Positions 10,850 to 21,190 of a DNA stretch of 64,000 nt are shown in pieces. The notes beneath the pieces were generated by a model that did no database searches, was not told the DNA's origin, and saw nothing but the letters and a program-made list of their open reading frames with translations. This DNA comes from Bradyrhizobium murdochi (GTDB lineage: Bacteria; Pseudomonadota; Alphaproteobacteria; Rhizobiales; Xanthobacteraceae), in assembly GCF_000472965.1 (NCBI RefSeq), contig NZ_AXAU01000026.1:9099-73098 (forward strand), written 5' to 3'. Numbering within the stretch: position 1 is the stretch's first letter; each line of letters starts with the position of its first letter. The translations under genes and the position numbers were made by a program.

Positions 10850-11303
10850 GAAGAAAGTCCTCCTCGAACCCGCGTTACTCGAATCGCGCGCATGTCGCTT
10901 GACGCGCTCTGTCGCGGTGACCCTGAATTATAGCCTTCCGGCATCGGTCCGGCGACCTATATTGATGAACGCCGTACTTGCCAAGCCGATCCAGGCGATT
11001 TGGTTTATTCCAGCGCGGAAGGTTGATTTGCATCAATCGCTTGCTGCACTGCTTTGCGCTGGTTTGCCCTTTTGGTTGCGCGACCATCTGCCGTCGGCTA
11101 GCTCGGCCGGCAGTTGCTGCGTCGCACAATCAGAGCATTTTCAGCGCGCGGAGCGTGTTTTCATGACGAGGCTTTCCGCCGTGACCGCGAACTGCACCAT
11201 CGCTTCGTTTTACGGCAACAGCGCCTGAATCTTCTTCACTGTCATCGGCGATGACTTCGACTGCGCGGCGTAGTTGCTCGGTAACGGCAAGCGCTAACCC
11301 TTG
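10850..11303. other. 454-bp gap: pckA upstream region plus a possible gene remnant
   Basis: No intact gene is seen. The part next to pckA should carry its promoter, but no confident -35/-10 pair could be picked. About 11165-11290 on the minus strand holds a broken frame described separately. The remainder shows no structure. Confidence 0.5.
11165..11290 (-). pseudogene. Possible remnant of a CHAT-domain-like gene
   Basis: Read on the minus strand, the DNA encodes NYAAQSKSSPMTVKKIQALL, then hits a stop; a shifted frame continues NEAMVQFAVTAESLV. This pattern (NYAA..., a helix ending QALL, then EA-hydrophobic-F) resembles the entry into CHAT (caspase-like) domains of TPR-CHAT proteins. Flanking DNA encodes nothing more. 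The resemblance is short, so the call is tentative. Confidence 0.25.
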
Positions 11304-12038
11304 CTAGCCCTTGGCCCGCGCCTTGCCCGCAAGCCGCACCAGCATCTTGCGCAACGCCGTGGCGCTAGTGACCCGCTCCGGGAAATCCAGCCGCAGCGTC
11401 GCAGAGCCGGCCTGCATGTCCATGCCGTCGGGATCGCAACCAGTGCAGCGCCAGTCCGCTGACTCGGCGCCGAGCAGTTTGGTCGCGTAGAGGTTCATCG
11501 CCTCGCGGTGATCCTCATTCATATGCTCGACAGCGCCTTGCTCGGCTTCCAGCAAATCGGTGGCATCGCCGATCTCGGTCATGAACTGCTCGGGCATGAG
11601 ATCGATGATGCGGCCGAAACCGGCGACCAGATGCAGGCCTGACGGGACGATCCGGAAGAACGAGAAATCCTTGAAATCTACAAACGCCTCAGCCGATGGA
11701 TGAGCGTTAAGATAGCGCCGGCGCAGGATTTTCACAGCTTCCCCTTGGGCCTCCTCGGCCTGTCCCGCCAGCATGATCCGTGCACCCTCCAGCGGATCGC
11801 CGGCGGCGCGTTCGTCCAGCATCAGCGATACCCTGCTATCGGCGAGGATGTTTTTTGTATGCAGCGCCAGCCGCGAAAGCAGCAGAATCGGCGACGCATC
11901 GGCATGGCTGGCGACGTTCACCAGCGAGCAATAGGGATCGCCACTTTCGGGCATAAGCGTGGCCAACGCGCCCTGTCGACAGCGACGCAGCAGCGATCGG
12001 GCCAGTTTGGAAGCATCAAAATCTGCGGTCGGCTGCAT
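11304..12038 (-). CDS. HugZ-type haem-utilisation/pyridoxamine-oxidase-fold protein
   Basis: A 244-residue protein with an N-terminal FMN-binding split-barrel domain (residues 10-150, RQGALATLMPESGDPYCSLV) and a C-terminal DUF2470 domain (from EHMNEDHREAMNLYATKLLG). This is the HugZ/HutZ architecture of haem-degrading or haem-storage proteins, though many relatives are uncharacterised. It is divergent from chvI across 218 bp. No Fur/Irr-type box was recognised there, so an iron role is inference. Confidence 0.75.
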   Translation of the reverse strand: MQPTADFDASKLARSLLRRCRQGALATLMPESGDPYCSLVNVASHADASPILLLSRLALHTKNILADSRVSLMLDERAAGDPLEGARIMLAGQAEEAQGEAVKILRRRYLNAHPSAEAFVDFKDFSFFRIVPSGLHLVAGFGRIIDLMPEQFMTEIGDATDLLEAEQGAVEHMNEDHREAMNLYATKLLGAESADWRCTGCDPDGMDMQAGSATLRLDFPERVTSATALRKMLVRLAGKARAKG

Positions 12039-12256
12039 GGTTCCTTTCCGGCCATCTTACTGCAAAAAGGGCCTTTTCTCAGCGGGTCAGGGTGCTATAT
12101 GGGGGCCGCGCGTCTCCTTGGGGAGCGTTTTGCGGAACTCGGTCACATTTCAGCCCAGCTTGCATTGCTCGTTGACTGTGTACGAAGCCCATTTATGCGG
12201 CGTCTGGCTCAAGTGCTCGCCGTTTAAGCCACTCTCTTATTCGAAAGCAGAGGCTC

Positions 12257-12958
12257 ATGCCCACAATCGCCCTGGTCGATGATGACCGCAACATTCTCAC
12301 TTCCGTATCGATCGCGCTTGAAGCCGAAGGCTATCGCATCATGACCTATACGGATGGTGCCTCGGCGCTGGATGGCTTCCGCACCTCGCCGCCGGACCTC
12401 GCGATCCTCGATATCAAGATGCCGCGCATGGACGGCATGGAAACGCTACGCCGGTTGCGGCAGAAGTCCGACCTGCCGGTGATCTTCTTAACTTCCAAAG
12501 ATGAAGAGATCGACGAATTGTTCGGCCTCAAGATGGGCGCCGACGATTTCATCCGCAAGCCGTTCTCGCAGCGCCTCTTGGTCGAGCGGGTCAAGGCCGT
12601 GCTTCGCCGCGGCCAGCCCAAGGATCCGACCGCCGTTCCGAAGGAACCGGATGCACGCGCGCTGGACCGCGGCCTGCTGCGGATGGACCCTGAGCGCCAC
12701 ACTTGCACCTGGAAGAACGAGCCGGTGACGCTGACGGTGACGGAGTTCTTGATCCTGCAAGCGCTGGCCACGCGGCCCGGTGTGGTGAAGAGCCGCAACG
12801 CGCTGATGGATGCGGCCTATGACGACCAGGTCTATGTCGACGACCGCACCATCGACAGCCACATCAAGCGGCTGCGCAAGAAGTTCAAGGTGGTCGATGA
12901 CGATTTCGAGATGATCGAGACGCTGTATGGCGTCGGCTATCGCTTCAAGGAAGCCTGA
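12257..12958 (+). CDS. chvI: Response regulator ChvI (OmpR/PhoB family)
   Basis: A 233-residue regulator with a receiver domain (acidic pocket VDDD, phospho-acceptor D52 in LDIKMPRMDG, conserved T and K further on) and an OmpR-type winged-helix domain (SHIKRLRKKFKVVDDDFEMI..YGVGYRFKEA). ChvI governs acid, cell-envelope and symbiosis genes in alphaproteobacteria. The assignment rests on the chvI-chvG-hprK-EIIA-HPr order, characteristic of this class. It is followed by a 99-bp gap with a hairpin, then its kinase. Confidence 0.92.
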   Translation: MPTIALVDDDRNILTSVSIALEAEGYRIMTYTDGASALDGFRTSPPDLAILDIKMPRMDGMETLRRLRQKSDLPVIFLTSKDEEIDELFGLKMGADDFIRKPFSQRLLVERVKAVLRRGQPKDPTAVPKEPDARALDRGLLRMDPERHTCTWKNEPVTLTVTEFLILQALATRPGVVKSRNALMDAAYDDQVYVDDRTIDSHIKRLRKKFKVVDDDFEMIETLYGVGYRFKEA

Positions 12959-12970
12959 TCTGCGTTTTCC

Positions 12971-13000
12971 GGGCGGAAGTGTTAACTGACACGTCCGCCC
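12971..13000 (+). other. Stem-loop in the chvI-chvG intergenic gap
   Basis: GGGCGGA (12971-12977) pairs with TCCGCCC (12994-13000); inner GTGT/ACAC bases extend the stem around one A/G mismatch, with loop TAACTG. There is no T-tract, so it is more likely an mRNA processing, stabilising or attenuating element than a full terminator. It could set different chvI and chvG levels within one operon. Confidence 0.5.
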
Positions 13001-13057
13001 GTTCGGCGTAAAGGCGTAGAACTAGAAATTGGCGCATCACAACCGGCAGTTCAGCCA

Positions 13058-14875
13058 TTGCTAGATCGAACGCAGCCCGATCCCAACCTGAACGACGAGG
13101 ATGCTTTGGAGCTCCTCGATCGGGATCGTGTGACCGAGGATAATGCGGGCGAGAAGGGCTGGCGGCGGCCGCTCGGCTGGTTGCGCCGGGCCGGGCAGTT
13201 CTTCTTCGCTCTCTCCTTCTCCAGCCTCACGCGCCGGATCGTCTCGCTCAATCTGGCAGGCCTCGTCGCGCTGGTGGCGAGCATTCTCTATCTCTCGCAA
13301 TTCCGTGCCGGCCTGATCGATGCGCGGGCGCAGAGCCTTCTGGTGCAGGCCGAAATCATCGCGGGCGCGATTGCCGCCTCCGCCACTGTCGAAACCAACA
13401 CCATCACGATCGATCCGGACCGGCTGCTCGACCTCAAGCCCGGCGAAAGCTACGGCGCGCCGGACGAATCTTCCGGGCTGGATTTTCCGATCAATCCGGA
13501 GCGGGTCGCGCCGGTGCTGCGGCGGCTGATCTCGCCGACCAAGACCCGCGCCCGCATCTATGGCGGCGACGGCGGCATGATCCTCGACAGCCGCAGTCTC
13601 TATGGCCGCGGCGACGTGTTGCGATTCGAACTGCCGCCACCTTCGACGGAGAAGCCGGGCTTCGTCGAACGCGCGCTGATCGCGATCCGCACGTGGCTCA
13701 ATCGCGGCGACCTGCCGCTCTATCGCGAGTTGGGCCCGGAGAACGGCAAGGGCTACCAGGAAATCGTGCAGGCGCTCGACGGCGTCAAAAGCAGCATGGT
13801 GCGCGTCAACGACCGCGGCGAGGTGATCGTCTCGGTCGCGGTCCCCGTACAGCGGTTCCGCGCCGTACACGGTGCGCTGATGCTCTCGACGCAAGGCGAC
13901 GACATCGACCAGATGGTGACCGCCGAGCGGCTGGCGATCCTGAAGGTCGGCGGCGTGGCCTCCGCAGTCATGATCGTGCTGTCGCTCTTGCTCGCGAGCA
14001 CGATCGCGGGTCCGGTGCGGCGGCTGGCCGACGGCGCCGAGCGCGTCCGCCGGCGCATTCAGACCCGCGTCGAGATTCCCGATTTCACCCGCCGCCGCGA
14101 CGAGATCGGCCATCTGTCCGGCGCGCTGCGCGACATGACGAACGCGCTCTACAGCCGCATCGAGGCGATCGAAATGTTCGCCGCCGACGTCGCCCATGAA
14201 TTGAAGAACCCGCTGACCTCGCTGCGCTCGGCGGTGGAAACGCTGCCTTTGGCACGCAACGACACCAGCCGCGCGCGCCTGCTCGAGGTGATCGAGCACG
14301 ACGTCAAGCGGCTCGACCGGCTGATCTCGGATATTTCAGATGCGAGCCGCCTCGATGCCGAATTGCAGCGCCAGGACATGGCGCCGGTCGATCTGCGCCG
14401 GCTGCTGACGACGCTGACCTCGGTCGCCAACGAAACCCGGCTCGGCCACGACGTCGCGGTCGAGGCGCGCTTCGACGGCCGCGGCGCCACCGATACGTTC
14501 TCGGTGCCGGGCCATGATTCCCGCCTCGGACAGGTGATCTCCAACTTGCTGTCCAATGCGCAATCCTTCTCCACCCCCGGCGGGAAGGTGCGCGTCACCT
14601 GCCGCCGCGCGCGCTCGGAGATCGAAATCATCGTCGATGACGACGGACCGGGCATCGGCGAGGATGCGCTGGAACGCATCTTCGAACGCTTCTACACCGA
14701 CCGTCTCCATCAGGGATTTGGTCAGAACTCAGGTCTCGGCCTATCGATCTCCAAGCAGATTATCGAAGCGCATAATGGGCGGATCTGGGCGGAAAACCGC
14801 CATGGCCCGGCCGGCCCCGACGGCAGGCCGACGGTGGCGGGTGCGCGGTTCGTGGTCAGGTTGCCCACGCCATGA
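13058..14875 (+). CDS. chvG: Sensor histidine kinase ChvG
   Basis: A 605-residue membrane kinase partnering ChvI. Start is TTG 13058. TM1 is near residues 62-80, a periplasmic sensor of about 215 residues follows, and TM2 is near 295-317. Then come a HAMP linker, the H-box VAHELKNPLTSLR (His near 380), N-box VISNLLSNAQSF, and G-boxes DDGPGIGEDAL and GLGLSISKQI. In relatives the periplasmic part is held off by ExoR, which is not in this window. The stop overlaps the hprK start by four bases (ATGA), so translation is coupled. Confidence 0.92.
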   Translation: MLDRTQPDPNLNDEDALELLDRDRVTEDNAGEKGWRRPLGWLRRAGQFFFALSFSSLTRRIVSLNLAGLVALVASILYLSQFRAGLIDARAQSLLVQAEIIAGAIAASATVETNTITIDPDRLLDLKPGESYGAPDESSGLDFPINPERVAPVLRRLISPTKTRARIYGGDGGMILDSRSLYGRGDVLRFELPPPSTEKPGFVERALIAIRTWLNRGDLPLYRELGPENGKGYQEIVQALDGVKSSMVRVNDRGEVIVSVAVPVQRFRAVHGALMLSTQGDDIDQMVTAERLAILKVGGVASAVMIVLSLLLASTIAGPVRRLADGAERVRRRIQTRVEIPDFTRRRDEIGHLSGALRDMTNALYSRIEAIEMFAADVAHELKNPLTSLRSAVETLPLARNDTSRARLLEVIEHDVKRLDRLISDISDASRLDAELQRQDMAPVDLRRLLTTLTSVANETRLGHDVAVEARFDGRGATDTFSVPGHDSRLGQVISNLLSNAQSFSTPGGKVRVTCRRARSEIEIIVDDDGPGIGEDALERIFERFYTDRLHQGFGQNSGLGLSISKQIIEAHNGRIWAENRHGPAGPDGRPTVAGARFVVRLPTP

Positions 14876-15393
14876 CGGCGGGCGCGAGCGCGCACGCCTC
14901 CGCCGTGCTGGTGGGCGAGCGCGCCGTGCTGATCCGCGGGCCATCCGGCGCCGGCAAGTCGCGGCTAGCCTTCGATCTGATTCTCGCCGGACGCGCCGGA
15001 CAGCTTCCGCGGGCCGTTTTGGTCGGCGATGACCGTGTCCATCTCGACACAGTCGCCGGACAATTGTTGGTCCGCCCGGCGCGAGAATTGGCCGGGCTGA
15101 TCGAGATCCGGGGCCTTGGCATTCGCCATTGTGACTTTGTTGGGGAGGCGGTGGTGGGCCTCGTCGTCGATCTTGCGGCCAGCGATGCCGAGCGGCTGCC
15201 GCCGCCAGAAGCGCTCTCCACCCGCCTGAACGGTGTTTTACTACCGAGGATTCCCGTCGGAACCGGCTACGACCCCCTCCCGCTGATTGTAGCGGCCCTC
15301 ACGACAACCGCCGGTTCAGGTTCCGTCCAACCTTTGGATGATTGTTCGAAGGGGATTGGTAACCATATAAGCCCCAATATCGCCACCGAATAA
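14872..15393 (+). CDS. hprK: HPr kinase/phosphorylase, short alphaproteobacterial form
   Basis: A 173-residue protein holding only the catalytic domain: Walker A GPSGAGKS (residues 24-31), GDDRVHL, and the HprK signature LIEIRGLGI near residue 81. The N-terminal domain of the Firmicute enzyme (about 310 residues) is missing, which is normal in alphaproteobacteria. It should phosphorylate HPr on serine (S64 of the product at 15924). ATGA overlap with chvG links the two-component and PTS systems in one transcript. Confidence 0.9.
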   Translation: MTAGASAHASAVLVGERAVLIRGPSGAGKSRLAFDLILAGRAGQLPRAVLVGDDRVHLDTVAGQLLVRPARELAGLIEIRGLGIRHCDFVGEAVVGLVVDLAASDAERLPPPEALSTRLNGVLLPRIPVGTGYDPLPLIVAALTTTAGSGSVQPLDDCSKGIGNHISPNIATE

Positions 15394-15525
15394 GCTGGCG
15401 CAGGCCTCACTCTTTACCGGCAAATTCCGGAACAATAGCCAAGATGCCCTCTTGCGCGGGGCCTCTGGATGGTCAAAGTGGCGCGTTCGTGCGGTGCACC
15501 AAAAAGCACCCGCGAGGAGTTTCCG

Positions 15526-15927
15526 ATGATTGGTCTAGTGCTTGTGACCCATGGGCGCCTTGCCGACGAGTTCAAGGCGGCGCTCGAACATGTCATGGGT
15601 CCGCAAAAACAAATTGAAGCCATCACGATTGGAGCCGAAGACGACTCCGATCTGTGTCGAAGCGATATCATCGAAGCGGTGAATCGCGTCGACAGCGGCG
15701 ATGGTGTCGCCATCCTCACCGACATGTTCGGCGGCACGCCTTCCAACCTCGCAATATCCTGCATGAGCCGCCCAAAGGTGGAAGTGCTCGCCGGCATCAA
15801 TCTTCCCATGCTGGTTAAGCTTGCCAAGGTGCGCGAAGAGCGCTCGCTTCCCGATGCCATCGCGATGGCGCAGGAAGCCGGCCGCAAATACGTCACCATC
15901 GCCAGCCGCGTGCTCGCCGGCAAATGA
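15526..15927 (+). CDS. Mannose-type PTS EIIA domain protein
   Basis: A 133-residue cytosolic EIIA of the mannose/fructose superfamily. The phospho-acceptor histidine is H9 in LVTHGRL, and the TDMFGGTPSNLA motif is diagnostic. It starts at ATG 15526, preceded by GAGGAG; the open frame upstream (from 15469) is leader. No IIB, IIC or IID is nearby, so it should be a regulatory phosphate acceptor rather than a transport subunit. It overlaps the HPr start by four bases. Confidence 0.9.
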   Translation: MIGLVLVTHGRLADEFKAALEHVMGPQKQIEAITIGAEDDSDLCRSDIIEAVNRVDSGDGVAILTDMFGGTPSNLAISCMSRPKVEVLAGINLPMLVKLAKVREERSLPDAIAMAQEAGRKYVTIASRVLAGK

Positions 15928-16250
15928 GCGACGAGCCCGCGCCCGACAAGGAACTCGGGCCGAGCGTGCCCGCTGGCGCCATCTCGCGGGAACTTCAGAT
16001 CATCAACAAGCGCGGCCTGCACGCGCGGGCCTCGGCCAAATTCGTCCAGATGGTCGAGCGCTTCAACGCCGAAGTCTGGGTGACGCGCGGCAACGAGACC
16101 GTGGGCGGCACCTCGATCATGGGGTTGATGATGCTGGCAGCGGGACCTGGAACCTCGGTTACGGTCTCCGCGATCGGCCCCGAGGCGCAGCAAGCGGTCG
16201 ATGCGATCGCAGCGCTGGTCGCCGACAAGTTCAACGAAGAAGGCGTGTGA
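15924..16250 (+). CDS. ptsH: Phosphocarrier protein HPr
   Basis: A 108-residue HPr with an extra N-terminal tail of about 20 residues. The catalytic histidine is H33 (RGLHARASAKF) and the regulatory serine is S64 (GGTSIMGLMML), so it can be phosphorylated both by enzyme I and by HprK. It is the last gene of the chvI-chvG-hprK-EIIA-HPr run. Enzyme I is not in the window and would have to be encoded elsewhere. Confidence 0.93.
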   Translation: MSDEPAPDKELGPSVPAGAISRELQIINKRGLHARASAKFVQMVERFNAEVWVTRGNETVGGTSIMGLMMLAAGPGTSVTVSAIGPEAQQAVDAIAALVADKFNEEGV

Positions 16251-16284
16251 GGCGCGTTACCTTCGAGCGCCCTTAACCTTTAGA

Positions 16285-16387
16285 CCCTCATTGGTGAGGA
16301 GCCGCGAAGCGGCGTCTCGAACCACGAGGCCCCGCTGGTGCCATTCATCCTTCGAGACGGCCGCTGCGCGGCCTCCTCAGGATGAGG
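16285..16387 (+). repeat. Palindromic repeat family R1, copy A
   Basis: Starts near CCCTCATTGGTGAGGAG, continues with GCGAAGC..GTCTCGAACCACGAGG and ends CTTCGAGACGG...CCTCAGGATGAGG. Near-identical elements lie at 25803-25925 (same orientation) and, inverted, at 34395-34536 and 37882-38033. It lies between the HPr stop and the convergent SDR stop. Confidence 0.8.
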
Positions 16388-16396
16388 TCAGACATC

Positions 16397-17194
16397 TCAA
16401 AACGGATTCGTCACGATCCCGCCGTCGGCGCGCAGCGCGGCGCCGTTCGTGGCGCTGGAGGCTTTTGAGCAGACGTAGCAGATCAGGTTGGCGATCTCTT
16501 CCGGCGCGGCGTAACGCTGCAAGAGCGACGCCGGGCGGCGTTCGCTGAAGGTGCGCGAGACGAGGTCGTCGACGGTCGTGCCCGCAGCTTTCGCACGCGC
16601 GGCCAGGCGAACCGGCGCCATCTCGACCCAGGTCGGGCCCGGCATCACCGAATTGACGGTCACGTTAGTGCCCTTGGTCGTCTCGGCTGCGCCGCGCGCG
16701 ATGACGAGCTGCGCCGATTTCGAGAAGCCGTAATGCACCATCTCCTTCGGAACAAAGACACCGGATTCGCTGGAGACGAACACGACACGGCCCCAGTCCT
16801 TGTTATCAAGCATCCGCTTCAAATAGTGCCGCGTCAGCCGCACCCCGCTCATGACGTTGACTTCGAACATCCTCGACCAATCGGAATCCTCGATCTCGAA
16901 AAAGCCCTTTGGCTCGTAGATGCCGAGATTATTGACGAGAATGTCGACGTCGGGAAATTGCGCCACCAGCGCCGCGCAGCCCGCCGCATGACCGAGATCG
17001 AATGCCGCCGCGTGCACCTTGGCCGACGGCGCAGCCTGTTCAACTTTTGCCACGGCCTCGCCGACCGCCGCCTGCTCGCGGCCGTTGACGATCACTTCCG
17101 CCCCCATTTGCGCAAGCCCGATGGCGGTCGCGAGCCCGATGCCGCGGGTCGAGCCGGTCACGAGCGCCGTCTTATCCGTCAGGTCGAGATCCAT
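16397..17194 (-). CDS. SDR-family oxidoreductase
   Basis: A 265-residue classical short-chain dehydrogenase. The nucleotide site TGSTRGIG is at residues 14-21, NNLG is near 88, the catalytic serine lies in VFVSSESG, and the YGFSK stretch supplies the YxxxK pair. The substrate is unknown. Cofactor choice (NAD or NADP) is not clear from the first beta strand. The gene is next to a glycosyltransferase on the same strand, separated by 22 bp, so they may be co-transcribed. Confidence 0.88.
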   Translation of the reverse strand: MDLDLTDKTALVTGSTRGIGLATAIGLAQMGAEVIVNGREQAAVGEAVAKVEQAAPSAKVHAAAFDLGHAAGCAALVAQFPDVDILVNNLGIYEPKGFFEIEDSDWSRMFEVNVMSGVRLTRHYLKRMLDNKDWGRVVFVSSESGVFVPKEMVHYGFSKSAQLVIARGAAETTKGTNVTVNSVMPGPTWVEMAPVRLAARAKAAGTTVDDLVSRTFSERRPASLLQRYAAPEEIANLICYVCSKASSATNGAALRADGGIVTNPF

Positions 17195-17216
17195 GCGTTA
17201 CCCCTTCGAGTGATTT

Positions 17217-18821
17217 CTATCTGGCCGGCGGCACGATGAAGATGTTCCAGGCCGTCGCGGGGCCGGCCTTGCCGAGGAAGAATCGCCGCGTGGTCATCAC
17301 GATGCGCTCGGCAGTGGCGGCATGGGTCTTCATCCACGCCTCGCATTCTTCAAACTTCCAGTGGCCGGGTTCACAGATGCCGATGAAGCCCGATCGCTTC
17401 GCCTCCTCGAGCGAGGTCAGGCCGGACGACCACGGCTCGTTCGGCGTCAGCGGTGCCGGACGATCAGGACTGTAGAAGGTCATGGGCTGGCCGGTATCGG
17501 TGTAGGCGGCGACCACCGGCCAGTGCGAATAAAACCGCGTGTGCCAAGCCTCCGTCAGTTCGCGGGCGAGTTCGGAACGCGCCCGATAGGTCGCGCCTGC
17601 GGTGCGCTTTTGATCCAGTTCGTAGGCGACGATCCTTGGCGATATCGCCAGCACGACGAGCGAGATGACGAGCCAGGTCGCGGTCAGGTTCAACAGCGCG
17701 ATTTTCCGGATGCGCGCCGCAGGGATCGCGACCAGCGCGAGCGGCACCAGGAAGAACAGCGGGATGCCCCAATCGGTCTTGATGTAGACGTGGAATATCA
17801 GCGCACCCAGCGGCGGACCGATCGCCACGACCGCCTGGACGATCCAGACATTGATCGCCTGCGAAATGTTGACGCCGGTATTGGCGCCGCGCGCTAGGGC
17901 TGGAAACGGCATCAAGCGGAACGGCCGCCACATCAGCGCGATCGCGCCGAGTATCACCGGTGCGGCCAGCAGCGCGAGATTGTGCCCGACATAGCCCAGC
18001 GTGAGATCGCCGATCATGGCGCGGTCGGTGAGAGAGTAAGTATCGCCGGCATAGGTGAGCGGGACGAAGTCCACCTGCTTCAGCCACATGAAGTGCGGGA
18101 GCATTGCGACCACGAGCGTGGCGATCGCGACCCATGGCGCCGGCGAACGCAGGAACTGCAAACGCTGCGGATGGATCAACGCGGCAAGACCGACGGCGCC
18201 GATCATGGTCAGCACCCAGTATTTGGTCATCAGCGCCAGCGCGCCGGCGAGCCCGAGCCACACGCCCGATTTGATGCTGCGCTTCTCGAACGCGTCGAGA
18301 TAGGCCAGCACGACGAGCGGCAGCGTGACGAGCTGCAGCAGGTCCGGATTGTACTTGAAGCCCTTGAAGTTGAAGATCGGATAGAGCGCGAGCATCACCA
18401 CGACGAAGAACGCGCGGCGGCGATCGACCACGCGCAACGCCAATAGCCAGCAGATCACGAGGGAGCAGCCGAGCGTCGCCATTGCCAATGCATAGGTCGC
18501 CCAGTCCGTGACCGGAAACAGCATGAACCAGACGCCGGCGACCCATCCCGACAGCGGCGGGTGCTTGCCATAGCCGAGCAGGAACTTCTGCCCCCAGGCA
18601 AAGGCCTCCGCGACGTCCATATGAACGTCCTGCCCGGTCTTCAGATTGACCAGGATCAGCGTCCACAGCACGGCATGGACCACGGCAAAGCCGGTCACCA
18701 GCCACAGGCTGGCCTTGGGATCACTGGCGCGTGAGGCCAGCCACGCCGCCAGCCGCCGAATCGTGGGAATGCGCCTTAAGCGCGCGGCCGTGGGCGAAAT
18801 GGATGCAATCGACATGGCCAT
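17217..18821 (-). CDS. Membrane glycosyltransferase, GT39/ArnT-like
   Basis: A 534-residue polytopic membrane protein with about eleven hydrophobic segments and the early loop motif DVAEAFAWGQKF followed by GKHPPLSGW, as in undecaprenyl-phosphate-sugar transferases (ArnT, PMT). These move a sugar or aminoarabinose from a lipid carrier to lipid A, protein or a hopanoid. The DxxE-like acidic site near residue 70 fits the catalytic region. The acceptor is unknown. It is divergent from lepA. Confidence 0.8.
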   Translation of the reverse strand: MAMSIASISPTAARLRRIPTIRRLAAWLASRASDPKASLWLVTGFAVVHAVLWTLILVNLKTGQDVHMDVAEAFAWGQKFLLGYGKHPPLSGWVAGVWFMLFPVTDWATYALAMATLGCSLVICWLLALRVVDRRRAFFVVVMLALYPIFNFKGFKYNPDLLQLVTLPLVVLAYLDAFEKRSIKSGVWLGLAGALALMTKYWVLTMIGAVGLAALIHPQRLQFLRSPAPWVAIATLVVAMLPHFMWLKQVDFVPLTYAGDTYSLTDRAMIGDLTLGYVGHNLALLAAPVILGAIALMWRPFRLMPFPALARGANTGVNISQAINVWIVQAVVAIGPPLGALIFHVYIKTDWGIPLFFLVPLALVAIPAARIRKIALLNLTATWLVISLVVLAISPRIVAYELDQKRTAGATYRARSELARELTEAWHTRFYSHWPVVAAYTDTGQPMTFYSPDRPAPLTPNEPWSSGLTSLEEAKRSGFIGICEPGHWKFEECEAWMKTHAATAERIVMTTRRFFLGKAGPATAWNIFIVPPAR

Positions 18822-18929
18822 TGCCTAGCGTGTTTTCGGCTCAAGTGGAATTAGCTTGGCGTGAAGAAAGCCCCTTAAAATACAGCAAGATGGTTGCCGC
18901 ACGGGGACGCGAATGCTATCCCGCGCCCC

Positions 18930-20741
<1,812 letters not shown>

Positions 20742-20799
20742 ACAGCCGCCCGCGAAGCACTAACGATCTCGTGTGCCGGGCGCGGCGCGCCTCTCCGTG

Positions 20800-20855
20800 G
20801 GGCCTGGACACAAAAATCGCGAAAACAACCCCATGCAAAGTAGAATGGGCCCCGG
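20800..20855. repeat. Dispersed repeat, copy 2 (AAAACAACCCCATGCAAAG core)
   Basis: A near-identical copy of the element at 3279-3337: ACACAAAAATCGCG then AAAACAACCCCATGCAAAG, then TAGAATGGGCCCC. It lies downstream of lepA, again at the 3' end of a gene, with GGGGCC and GGCCCC arms flanking the core. Confidence 0.6.
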
Positions 20856-20960
20856 CTCGCCGGCGCTCGCGCCGCGCCGTGGTATGGCCGCATGTCGTTG
20901 TGGAGCAAGTCCACAATCCAAAGCGTTGAATTTTGATGCGTAGCATTTTACGCATGAGAT

Positions 20961-21158
20961 ATGGCCACCCCGAAGAAGGCAAAGCCACGCACCCCGCAGC
21001 AGCGCATGGCCGCGCGCCGCGCGCGGTTGCGCGCACAAGGCTTGCGTCCAGTGCAGCATTGGGTTCCGGATTTGCGGGATCCCAAGGTACGGGCCGATTT
21101 GCGCCGGCAGGTAAAACTGATGGCGCGACATCGGGAAAATGACGCCATCGATTCCTGA
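20961..21158 (+). CDS. MazE/DUF3018-family antitoxin, truncated by a premature stop
   Basis: A 65-residue basic protein (MATPKKAKPRTPQQRMAARR...) of the DUF3018 antitoxin type that pairs with MazF/PemK toxins. The N-terminal DNA-binding part is intact. A TGA at 21156-21158 cuts it short; reading on in frame gives NDAAYDWSGWK and a second TGA at 21192-21194 that overlaps the toxin GTG start (GTGA), the usual antitoxin-toxin junction. So the last 11-12 residues, the toxin-binding end, are lost. It may still bind its own operator. Confidence 0.65.
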   Translation: MATPKKAKPRTPQQRMAARRARLRAQGLRPVQHWVPDLRDPKVRADLRRQVKLMARHRENDAIDS

Positions 21159-21190
21159 AATGACGCCGCATACGACTGGAGCGGCTGGAA

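Noticed and set aside
13061..14299. A 412-codon open frame on the minus strand opposite chvG
   Set aside because: Arg/His/Asp-rich, no motif, and entirely antisense to the confidently identified histidine kinase.
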